Shown: positions 22,801 through 32,101 of the stretch, piece by piece
Layout: every line of letters begins with the position of its first letter
Numbering within the stretch: the stretch's first letter is position 1
From: Ambrosia x helenae
Lineage: Eukaryota > Streptophyta > Magnoliopsida > Asterales > Asteraceae
Direction of reading: 5' to 3'
Assembly (NCBI GenBank): GCA_030844895.1
Contig: CM061233.1
Coordinates: 37,231,126 to 37,295,125 of the forward strand
Length of the DNA: 64,000 nucleotides
Translations under genes and position numbers: made by a program
Notes under the pieces: model-generated
What the model was told of the DNA's origin: nothing
Database searches by the model: none
What the model saw: only the letters and a program-made list of their open reading frames with translations

Positions 22801-23437
22801 AGGTGCTACAGTGAACAACGATGTTGTTGGTTACTTTGCAGATCGCATGGCAAGAGAAAGTAGAACGAAATGGGATGTGTTCACCCCGCAGTATCCTAAG
22901 AGGATAGTTCACAAAAAGAAGAAAGATCCGATTACGGGGTTGAACAAGGTTACTTTGAAGTATGATCCACCGATAGTTTTGAAGCATATACCTTTGATGC
23001 CTATTCCACAACACTTTTCGAAAGACTTTATGTGGTGGTACTATGATTGGAAGACGGCAGAGGCTATTATCTTGTTGAAGGAAGGCAAGAATGACTTCAA
23101 GAAGATACATATCTTTGATTCGATGTGGTTGATAAACTGCTATCATGAGGATATTATCATGCTATATTACAACCCAATATACTGTGAAGAGAAAGACAGT
23201 GAACAGGCTGCTAAATACCAACGTGTGGTATTCTTATGTTTTGCATGGGATGTTAACGCGGGATGCGATTACGATAAGAAGATGGGGAAGTTTGTTCAAG
23301 TTCAAAAGACAGAAAAGAAGAAACCGAAGCAAACTCATGAACCAGTTATGACTAAAGAGCAGAAGAAGTTATTGCACATCAAGTTGACTAACAAGAGAAT
23401 GGATGAAGACCGAAGACTGAAGCAATTCAAGCAATAG
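19835..23437 (+). pseudogene. Copia A third ORF: about 1,200-codon protein of unknown function, disrupted
   Basis: I do not recognise a family. Starting MSEPQSSHIPAG, it has an N-terminal globular region (HNCCAFLGDLKKHTEFTGIV, later LKYNGPI-like and SGGYDVM segments) and a Lys-rich middle with NLS-like KRKR and KKKPK runs. A coiled coil of heptad-like E/L/K follows, then an Asp-rich acidic tract near 21850-21950. The C-terminal globular region is Trp/Tyr-rich (GWKYLRRLRC, LPYWAVRDI, MWLINC), ending QFKQ before TAG at 23435-23437. No signal peptide or membrane segment is visible, so it is not an envelope protein despite its place after pol. Breaks: TGA at about 19988, nearby frame changes, a frame change near 21510 and a stop near 21955. 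Copia B carries a diverged homologue colinear throughout, showing that the ORF belongs to the element. Confidence 0.75.
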
Positions 23438-23440
23438 TCG

Positions 23441-23450
23441 AGGGGGAGTT
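23441..23450 (+). other. Polypurine tract of Copia A
   Basis: AGGGGGAGTT lies directly against the first base of the 3' LTR, the position needed to prime plus-strand DNA. It follows the stop codon of the third ORF by three bases. Confidence 0.9.
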
Positions 23451-23966
23451 TGTAGATACACGAAGTGCGACTAATGCTATTGAATTGCTAATCAAATCTT
23501 GTTTTGTCACTTACGGATGGTCGAAGGTGGATTTAGAATGGTCGAATGTAGACATAAAAGGTCGAAGGGAGAGCTCAGAGGTCGAAGGAAATTTTTGTTA
23601 TGTATTGTGCTGATTCACCCAATTGAACGGTCGAAGGTGCACATTCGACCTTACGTTTTGTCGAATGTGCAGTCTTATAAATAGGTTGAATCAGTTTCTA
23701 ATGTTAACTTTTGGTCATTTTGTTTCCCTCCTTTGAGTGTATTCTCTCCCTAGGGTGTTTTTGAGTCTGATCTTATTATATATCAATGTAAACATCATTT
23801 TGTAAAGATTATCAACTTGTTTATCAATGAAATGAAAACTTTGAAAGTGATTTGTGTGTTTTGCTGATTATATTATCATTTCGTAATCGATTCAGGGATT
23901 CCGCACCTGAATTGATATACTTATTTGATCATAGTCTTTGTTTTGACAATTCGATCCTCACATACA
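23451..23966 (+). repeat. Copia A 3' LTR
   Basis: Same 516-bp length and ends as the 5' copy, with about 13 single-base differences by eye. It is followed by the AACGA duplication and the resumed 42-bp array. Confidence 0.93.
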
Positions 23967-24138
23967 AACGACAACTCTTTTTTATCTTGATATATGTTAA
24001 AAAGCTGCAACGAGCACTCTTTTTTATCTTGATATATGTTTAAAAGCTGCAACGAGCACTCTTTTTTATCTTGATATATGTTAAGAGCTGCAACGAGCAC
24101 TCTTTTTTATCATGATATATGTTAAAGAGCTGCAATGC
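23967..24138. repeat. 42-bp tandem array, right part
   Basis: After the AACGA duplication the same unit (AAGCTGCAACGAGCACTC, T run, ATCTTGATATATGTT) continues for about four copies. It ends at GAGCTGCAATGCGC. Joined to 8711-9030 it restores one uninterrupted array of about eleven or twelve units. Confidence 0.87.
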
Positions 24139-25213
24139 GCTTAAAACCAAAATATGGATGAGCTTACATCCACCAAAGCGCAATATCATAGTCCAGCGCC
24201 ATAAGCACACCCTACCCCACAAACTTTGCCATAAATACACTCGCGGAGGCTTGGCCATTCAAGATCACAACACACCTCCACAGGATGCAGCTTCACACAT
24301 ATGAAGATAATCCAGCGCCCACGAACTATGACAGCAGGCATCGGAACATAACAGTGGGTGGCAACAAGGTTAAGCTCCCCTGAAGCCCCACTTCTGCACT
24401 ACCTCCCAGGTGTCAGATCTCACCTCAGCTTGTCTTCCAGAAGAAGATAGCCGCCTGACACCCTCTGCCACCAGGGAGAAAATGATGCCCCTGCAGTCCA
24501 CAATAATGCGCCACGTGTACCAGTGGCAGGTCGTCGCCCCCGACGACCAGTCATAAGGCACCACGTGGACCAATCACAAGGCGTCATTCCTGGCTGGTTT
24601 ACTTTATTCAACCATGGATCCTAATCCAACCGAATGGGCTTCTGGAAGGCAGGCCCAATCCTCGGGCCCAAGCCCAGCACTCCTGGAGTGGGCCGCAGGC
24701 TTCCGGCCCACAGGATCTCTATAAAAGGGGGAATTCTACACCTTTTATAGGGTTGAACAATTATACAATTACACACACACACACACACACTTGTATCTCT
24801 GACTTGTATTCTTTCTTTACACATGTAACCTTTCAAGTAATAAAGATCGTACTTTGACAGTGGACGTAGGTCAACGAGACCGAACCACTTATGTCTTGTG
24901 TCTATTGTATATTGCTTATTGACTAGCTCTTTATCTAATCGGACCATGGATCTATCATCATCGTGAGCAAAGGATTACATCCTATAGCGAGCACGAGTAG
25001 CCACCCCCTCACTATACCCGAGTCTTACTCGTTGTTTCCTCATGAATACTTGTACTGAAATCTGGGATGATTTAATAGAAGTACTTGCTGAAAACAATTA
25101 TCCTGTTTGTTATGATTTAAAGTTCAATTCCGCTGCACTTTCCATTTATAGTTTATCTTCACTTAACTGTTTTATCACAAAAACATCATAATAATCAAAC
25201 TAAGATCCTAACA
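24139..25213 (+). repeat. Copia C 5' LTR (right part certain, left edge unresolved)
   Basis: The end AAGATCCTAACA at 25213 sits directly before a primer site (TTGGTATCAGATC from 25215). A promoter TATAAAAG lies at 24720-24727 and a pyrimidine-rich start region follows. CAGTGGACGTAGG and GAGACCGAACCAC are words I associate with U5 of plant LTRs. A TG start could not be fixed. The LTR may begin near 24139 or further left inside the 42-bp array. A 20-bp AC microsatellite occupies 24771-24790. Confidence 0.6.
24720..24727 (+). promoter_or_regulatory. TATA box in the Copia C LTR
   Basis: TATAAAAG followed by a G run lies about 490 bp upstream of the LTR end. A start site roughly 30 bp downstream would fall just before the AC microsatellite. 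Confidence 0.6.
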
Positions 25214-25314
25214 ATTGGTATCAGATCTTGGTCAATTAAATTCGATCTAATCAATCAATTTAATATAAACAGATCAACTCAAATTTATTGATATCATTTG
25301 TTCATTTTACTAAG

Positions 25315-25753
25315 AATGGAGTAAGAGTTTATTATGTTCAAAGTTTTTAAAACACACTTTGTTTTTGCAAAACTATCAGAGAATGACTTTAATCAATCAC
25401 AATCCACACAACATTGGCATAAACAACAGGCCATCGATGCTTGGTTATCTTCATACCACATGTTCCGATGGTGCCGAGTATCGAAGATCCTAAGGTTCAG
25501 GAGCCAAAGAAGATGGAAAACTACTCTGACTTAGATTTTCAAAAAAAAATTGAGTTAGATGTTAAAGCTTTCATTATTGGGGGCAATGGCTCTACCAAAT
25601 GATATATGTGCTGGACTGTTACACTATAACAGTGCAAAGGAGTTGTGGGATGCTTTGAAAGAATAATTTGGTGGAACTGAGGAAGTAATTGAAACCAATC
25701 GTGAAATACTAAATCAACAATATGAAACATTCAGTCATGTTAAGGGACAATCA
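25315..25753 (+). pseudogene. gag: Copia C gag, first half (interrupted by N)
   Basis: Fragments of a UBN2-type copia gag in shifting frames: KVQEPKKMENYSDLDFQKKI, then MALPNDICAGLLHYNSAKEL and WDALKE, an in-frame stop, and FGGTEEVIETNREILNQQY ending KGQS at the insertion point. The reading resumes at 62926 beyond the nested stack. Several frameshifts and stops make it clearly dead. The probable start (ATGGAG) is followed at once by TAA. Confidence 0.72.
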
Positions 25754-26217
25754 TGTCACACCCCGACTTAGGAGGGCTTAGACGGAATTCCAGATTGTTA
25801 CCAAACAACACATAATGTAAGCAAACAACAAAAGCGTTATAAATAACCAATCTTTTATAAAAGAATATTGGTTTACATTACATAATACCTACTCTAACGA
25901 CAATTTTATCTAATCTCCAATCATACAATAGTCGAATGGTCTCTATGGTTTCTAGATCATCTTCGGGTTCATTCGTCGGGGATCCTCCGAGTCGTAGCTG
26001 CTCATTCTTTTTAACTCGGACAGGTACCTAAACACATGCTTAAAAGAGGTTTGGGTCAAAAAATAGTGTTGGTGTGTCCGTGCGTGTTTTTAAGTAGTTT
26101 CAAATACGTTTTATTATGTCAAAAGCAACTTCACTAGTTTATTATCCTCAAATTGGTTTAACATCAAAAAGCAAGTTTAATGGTTTTCACAGTTCAACAC
26201 ATAGTGATGTACAAGTC

Positions 26218-29200
26218 TGTAACAACCGGCAAAATTAAGGTAATTCCGTACTAATTAATTAAACGCGATTAACGTAATTAACCGTAATTATGTGCTGAAT
26301 ATTTAATTGAGGCCTTAGAAAGATAGGAATTCCCAAATAATGCATAGGAATGCATGAGTTTAATAGCAAAGCATGATAGGATCATGCGCAGGCAAAACTA
26401 TCCGGTATGGACACTGGCGATTACCCGGTAAAACTTAAATAAGCGAAACGAACACCGGACACCCGGAATATAAAATAAATAATATTTTCACAAAATATTA
26501 TGAGTTTTGGAAACCCAAAGCCATACGTGAAAGCTTATTGCACAAATCTCCCGGTAACGAATAAAATGCGCGTACCGCACCCGATACGCGCGTAACACGT
26601 AAATTCACCCGGCAAAAGCCGAAATAAATTATCAGTAATTTAACTGGGCAAAATTTTATGAATATTAACGGTATTTTAATAGTGAGGTAAATCGCGGTTA
26701 AAATTCAAGAAATACCCGGGCGGTACCCGAAAGGAATTAACTTAAACATAATATGGAGAAGTAATTAGCAAAGTGGACCCCACCAACCACCCTATAGGGG
26801 CCGGCCATGGGCCCACTTGAGTGGGAGATTGTGTAAAGTTGCTTCTTAAACCTTCCATGATGATATTATTAATAATGATTAGAATGCACCTAAAGGTATT
26901 GGGTAGAATATTAACCAACATAATCCTTCCCTCTCTCTCTAATTTTCGGCCCAAACACCCCAATAATATCCCCAAGATTTTTAAATATCTTCCAATATCT
27001 TCCATAATCTTACACAAAGATTATCATCCAATCCTTGCAAGATACTTATGATCCTTGGAAGATTTGGGTAAGATAATATAACCACTTGAAGAACACTTGA
27101 AGAAATCACAAAAATTCTTCCCCTTTTCTTCTTCTTGGCCGTAACATTGCACCACCCCACCAACATCTCTCTTTCAATTTTTACAACTTCAAATCATCTC
27201 TAGTTCATCATCATTCAAACCCTTTCTTGTGTGTTCAAGAGCTTGGAGCATAACCCACTTGGAAGAACACATTAAACCTCACCCAAATCCAAGATTTTGT
27301 CTTCCCTAGCCTTGAGCTAGTAGTAAGTCTTGTATTGTTTTATTACTTGAAATGTTCATATTTTGTGCTATGAAAGCAAGTTGTACATTGTTGGGTAATA
27401 AAGATGAGTTTTATAAAAGTAATGGGTTTTGTTAAAAATAAAAATGGAAGATTAATAATAATGATGATGAGTCTTGGAATTATATTAATAAATAAAATGT
27501 TGGTAGAAATAATAATAAAATACACTAACACTTGAGAAGATGATGATTTGGGCATATTAAATGAAAAGGACTTGAATGAGATGAAGATGACTTTAATCAT
27601 CATAGGATGATATAATATTGTCATAAAAATATTAAAATGAGTTAGAGAGCCATAGATGAAAAAGTTTCATCTTCAAAGTCCACTCACTTAGATGAGTAAA
27701 AATTTGATGTTTTGGATTAAAATATGGAATAAGCTTATTATTGACATCTAGGATGGATTAGAAGATCATTAAAAGTAAAAAGAAATAAAAACAACTAAAC
27801 ATGATGAAAATGGTTCTTCAAAGTCCACTAAAGTGGAAGAAAAATACTAACCTTGAAAGATTGAGTGAAAAATGCTACAAGTGTAAGTTAAAGGACTAAT
27901 ATGGCAACGTTGAAAGTCGATGGACTAAAATAAATATTTTAGAAAACTATTGGACCAAAAACACAATAATGAGAAAATTTGTGTCAAGAGTGTAAGTGAT
28001 AATAATTTACAAGGTAAATTTGGTAAATAATAGTAGCCTACTTGGGTATTTTAAGTAAAAAGTATATTTTTATAAAATGGACGTTTTATAAAAATAAATG
28101 GAGTAACGCGAGTATTTTATAAAGTAAGATTGTATAAAATAAATACTTGGGAAGACTTGTACAAAAATAAGATACTTTTATATAAATGGGAATATAAAAG
28201 TATCGGGAACATTTTTGGTAACAAGTTGGACAAGTCGGGCTAAAACATACAAAGTATATTTTTTTCCAAGAAATAAACGTTCGGAATCGGAAGTTGGAAC
28301 AATACTTCCATAAGAACGCGCAACGGAAATAAATATGAAAAACGCTGACTAACGAACTTAGTTACACGAACCAACGTAAACGGACTTATGAGGAAAAGAC
28401 CATTACGTCGAGATAAAAAAAATATACATATATATTTTAAGGAAATAAAATATATATAACAAGGGTGAAACGTGCGTAACACTTTCCTAAGTGTAGTAAC
28501 AATATTCGTGGGAAAGGAGAAACATAACGTAACAAATTAAAAACGCTAAACGACACATGAACTTAACAAGTAGTATCCACGCGATGATATATGTACATAT
28601 ACTCGTTTCCGACGAAATTCTAGTACATCTATTTAAATGGGAAAATAGATGTGCGAGAAGGAAAACCGAGACGAGTAGGTGAAATATATCTACGAACGCG
28701 TGAATACCGACAAGATCCTAGTACATTTATTTAAATGGGAAAATAAATGTACGGTGTGGTAAGTCTAGTCGGGCGTTAAGATTATGTTACCAAACGACAA
28801 AGACTTAGCATATTTATTTAAATGGGAAAATAAATATGTGGCAAAGTAAGTCGGGTCGGTTAATAAGAAAACACTTTATATCGAGCGAAAAGATCCTAAG
28901 TATGATTATTTAAATGGGAAAATAATTATACGTTGGGTGGAGTCGTGTCGAGTATAATGTTGTACAAGTCATAAAGAATATTAATAAGAATAATAAATGA
29001 CTTGTAAGAAAAGGGTAATCCATCGCCATTGAACCTAGGATACGAAACTATTAAACGGGAATTGGGATAAAGACGTGGTCGGGAAGTTGGGTGTACAACT
29101 TGCCAAGGCACATACACCATAGGTGTAAGTGACTTATACGCCTAGAACCTTTGTAGGTACGGGATCACAAACTTTACTATTTTCTTTGAGCCGAGCACAG

Positions 29201-29960
29201 TTACAGGTGAGTCTCACGGCCCCATTTCTAAACTATTTAACGTTTTTACGGGGGAAAGATATGTTGGGATTGTATGACGGGTTGGATACTTGAGTAAAGA
29301 TCGCCACTCGGGGTTGAGACCTCCCCACTATAATCATTTATTCAGGAATGAGAAACCAGAGGGATATTTGGATAGTACTATTGGTGCCTGACAAGGCCCA
29401 CCCCTAATCGATAGCGTCGATTATGCATCGGCGTATGCCTGGGGTGCACTTATTCTGAAATAAAGTCGTAGGAATACCGAGTAACGACTTTGGGCGGGGG
29501 CATTATTAATTGTCTTGGTTTGGTTATAGGCTCAAGTAAATTGTAGGACTTTGCAACTCCTATAAATGTCATAACAAGGATATTCCCACTTTATAAACAA
29601 TTATTAAATTAAAACCTGTGAACTCACCAATATTTATATATTGACGATTTTCAAACATATCTTTCAGGTAATTGATTAATGGAAGTTAGCATGGCGAGCA
29701 GGGTCGGGGATGTCTCCAAGTTGGGCGTTGGGAATGTCGTGAAAGGATCTTATCTCTTTATCCCATGGACTTAGGGATAAAGGGAGAAGCCTCTTTAACG
29801 ATTTCAAAAACAATTTATAATTATGTATGGATAATTTGACATGATTATTAGCATTGAATAAATGCCCGTTTTTCTAATTACTATTGTGGTTTGCATTAAT
29901 CTTGGCTTAATACTTTTGAACCGTCGCGCCACGTGTTTCCGCCTTAGACGTGGTGTGACA
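26218..29960 (+). repeat. Gypsy G 5' LTR (3,743 bp)
   Basis: It starts TGTAACAACCGGCAAAATTA and ends TTAGACGTGGTGTGACA. It contains a run of short hairpins with a constant loop (28172-28932). ORFs inside it are short and AT-rich and match nothing I recognise. A TATA box could not be assigned with confidence. Confidence 0.95.
28172..28932 (+). repeat. Five hairpins with constant loop AAATGGGA in the G LTR
   Basis: Hairpins at 28172-28203, 28623-28654, 28721-28752, 28809-28838 and 28901-28932 share the loop AAATGGGA. Their stems (ATACTTTTATAT, GTACATCTATTT, GTACATTTATTT, CATATTTATTT, GTATGATTATTT) each pair with their own complement, allowing G-U pairs. The same set occurs in the 3' LTR at 38683-39443. 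Three more AT-rich hairpins without this loop lie near 28065-28096, 28112-28145 and 28424-28457. Confidence 0.85.
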
Positions 29961-29965
29961 GAAAG

Positions 29966-29978
29966 TGGTATCAGAGCC
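29966..29978 (+). other. Primer binding site (tRNA-iMet) of Gypsy G
   Basis: TGGTATCAGAGCC lies five bases after the LTR end. It matches the initiator methionine tRNA 3' end used by most plant gypsy elements. Confidence 0.93.
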
Positions 29979-30122
29979 AAGGTTATAGCGAATTAGCATT
30001 TTAAAAATCTAAACTATAACCGGAATTTGGTTCAAAATCTTTCAAGTGAATGCAAAACGCAATAAAATAAATTTTTCCAACGACCATTTGGGTATATGGA
30101 GATTCCGACCAAGCTAGCCATG

Positions 30123-30231
30123 GTAAGTATACGTATTATTATTGTGTTAGAAGGTTAGGAAGAGTAACTTAGATATGTGCCTTAACTACCTAACGAATAA
30201 TACTTAAATATTAGTACGGTTCTTTTGCCAG
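30123..30231 (+). other. Putative leader intron of Gypsy G
   Basis: CCATG|GTAAGTATACG and TCTTTTGCCAG|GATG are strong splice sites 109 nt apart. The second lies one base before the ATG of the accessory ORF. Removing the segment would also remove upstream sequence between a short upstream ATG and the main start. RNA evidence is needed. Confidence 0.4.
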
Positions 30232-30232
30232 G

Positions 30233-31675
30233 ATGTCGAACGCAGGGAGCGTAGCACCGAGCTACGACAGTAGCCTCCAGATCATCCCAGCACCGCCAGC
30301 GGAGCCGATCGAGGTGGTGATACTCGATCCCGAGGATGACGAGATGGATATTGATGCCGCCATGGAGGGCGCCGACGGAGATAGCTCCGACGAGACGGAC
30401 CCGAGCGAGGACCCAGCGTGGGCCCCCGCTGGAGACGACATGGCCGCCGTGGCCGACCTACCGATGGCCGAGGCTGACTTGCCTCTAGTGCCATTCCAGG
30501 CAGCGCCACTACCAGCACTACCTATCCGAGCCGTCAGGGACTTCCATGTAGGTTGCGCAGGTCCTTCGAGACCTATCCCTACACAGTCGGAGACTGTCGA
30601 GTCTCCATACGACCGACGCGCACCAGTCGACCGTGAGCCTTTACCCACCCCACCTATCCCCGTTCCCTCTGGCATGAGGCTCGTGCCTGTCTGCCGGGGA
30701 CACAACGGGTGGATATCCGATGACTCTGACGATGAGTCAACTGCGTCGGTGGAGCACATTGCTGTGCCTATCCCACCAGCAGGCCAGGAGGAGCACGTTG
30801 CTCCGATGATAGGGCATGCTACCGCTACCCCAGCCACCTTACCTACCATGCCCGAGCCCATACCACAGGATGGGCCAGCCTCTACTGGGCACATCCTTGA
30901 GGGCAGCTCAGCCCGCAGTTCTGAGTTGCACCGAGCAGGACTGGCAGCTCACGCCACTGCTAGCCCTCCCACCCCTACCACTGTGATATCTGCTCCAGAG
31001 TGGGTCGCTGTCACCCAGCCTCTCATGGTCCCACTCGCCGAGCTTATAGTTCCCTCACCCATATCCATGACACTACCCATCACCACTTTTCCCACACTAC
31101 CACCCCTACCCGAGATGCTCCCTACACCACCACCTGCACCATTCACTATGGATACAGGAGCCCCATTTTTGACACCCTCATTTGCACCGTATACTCTAGG
31201 TGCGGGAGACCCATACCAGGTACCACACTACTGCTTCACTGGACTACCGGGCTTTGCCCCACCCTTCGCACCACTACCCATACCCGATATCGTCGGCCCG
31301 TCCCAGCCGACGTACACTGACATCCCCGGGCCGTCGCAGCCCCACGGGATGGCCCTACTGTCAGGACCCGCATGGTCCACGGTGATCTCACTGGAGAGAG
31401 ATTTCCAGACCCTCACCGAAACGGTGCAGCGCACCGTGAGTCAGATGGAGCAGCAGGCCCAGCTCATGTGGGCCAGGATCATTGATGCCAGGGATGCACT
31501 GGCACATTATGCTGAGGAGCTGCTGAGCATGGATGCTCATTGTGGCCTTACGGGCGACGCACACTTTGCGCATCGCCAATTCTTGTACGATCGCATTATG
31601 GCGATCAGTATGACCATTAGCATGTGCGCACCCCAGTACCAGTACCAGCACCCGCCGCCGCCACCGCCACAGTAG
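30233..31675 (+). CDS. Gypsy G accessory ORF upstream of gag, unknown function (480 aa)
   Basis: An intact 480-codon ORF between the primer site and gag, starting MSNAGSVAPSYDSS. The first 80 residues are very acidic (EDDEMDIDAAMEG, SSDETDPSEDPAW). The middle 250 are proline- and threonine-rich and probably disordered. The last 110 are a predicted helix (SLERDFQTLTETVQRTVSQM, later ARDALAHYAEELL) ending in a run of prolines and Gln. GC content is clearly higher than in the surrounding LTRs. No catalytic motif, zinc site or membrane segment is seen. It could be a matrix-like or RNA-binding partner of gag; this is a guess from position only. It is the only undamaged ORF of this length in the window. 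Confidence 0.7.
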   Translation: MSNAGSVAPSYDSSLQIIPAPPAEPIEVVILDPEDDEMDIDAAMEGADGDSSDETDPSEDPAWAPAGDDMAAVADLPMAEADLPLVPFQAAPLPALPIRAVRDFHVGCAGPSRPIPTQSETVESPYDRRAPVDREPLPTPPIPVPSGMRLVPVCRGHNGWISDDSDDESTASVEHIAVPIPPAGQEEHVAPMIGHATATPATLPTMPEPIPQDGPASTGHILEGSSARSSELHRAGLAAHATASPPTPTTVISAPEWVAVTQPLMVPLAELIVPSPISMTLPITTFPTLPPLPEMLPTPPPAPFTMDTGAPFLTPSFAPYTLGAGDPYQVPHYCFTGLPGFAPPFAPLPIPDIVGPSQPTYTDIPGPSQPHGMALLSGPAWSTVISLERDFQTLTETVQRTVSQMEQQAQLMWARIIDARDALAHYAEELLSMDAHCGLTGDAHFAHRQFLYDRIMAISMTISMCAPQYQYQHPPPPPPQ

Positions 31676-32101
31676 CGATACATCAGGGACGCTTGGGAGA
31701 TCACTCACGGACATAGTAGTAGTAGTAGTAGCATGATAGCACAGCATGGGTTATAGCGCCCATCTGCATTTTTGCCTAGCCGAGCGGGATTGTGCCGGCA
31801 TATGACATTATATTTCTAGTGTATTTCAAAGAGCAATGTATGAGGAATGTATCCTCGGTTTTTGTTATTATGAACAAATCATTGTACTTGGTATTGAAAT
31901 TAATGAAAGTTTTGTTATGGTAAAATATGTGTTGTGATTGTCTACGATTATTATTACTTATTCTGTTTATATGGTGATTGCGTGATGTTATTATGGTGAT
32001 TATTGTGTTCATATGTTGTGTGGTTGTTTGTACTATATATGTGATGATATTGTATGAATGATTGTCGGAAATTAACCTTTGATATTGATTATTGAAGAAA
32101 C
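31676..32101 (+). other. Gypsy G spacer between accessory ORF and gag
   Basis: A 426-bp AT-rich spacer with no coding sign, rich in GTGATTG/TTATTATTG words. Its length argues against simple re-initiation at the gag ATG, so gag-pol may depend on a spliced or separate RNA. Confidence 0.5.

Larger units (their letters stand above)
9031..23966 (+). mobile_element. Copia A: complete 14.9-kb Ty1/copia element with a third ORF
   Basis: Two 516-bp LTRs beginning TGTAGATACA and ending CACATACA enclose a primer site, gag, pol, a roughly 2.2-kb non-coding block, a very long third ORF and a polypurine tract. The target duplication AACGA is intact (9026-9030 and 23967-23971). Aligning the LTRs by eye I see about 13 differences in 516 bp, near 2.5%, so the insertion is not recent. 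Every ORF carries stops or frameshifts. The two-knuckle gag, the reading break before pol and the extra 3' ORF recall the Sirevirus lineage, but the lineage is inferred, not shown by phylogeny. Confidence 0.9.

Noticed and set aside
19835..23437. Calling the third ORF of Copia A an envelope gene
   Set aside because: No signal peptide, transmembrane helix or cleavage motif is visible; only its position after pol suggests env.
25754..26217. Treating TGTCACACCCCGAC as the start of a complete plus-strand element
   Set aside because: No primer site, gag or second LTR belongs to it; with 62925 and the AATCA duplication it resolves as a single minus-oriented solo LTR.
30262..30894. 210-codon antisense ORF opposite the gypsy accessory ORF
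   Set aside because: It mirrors the GC-rich codons of the sense ORF and has low-complexity Ser/Gly/Ala content; the sense ORF is longer and starts at a sensible place.
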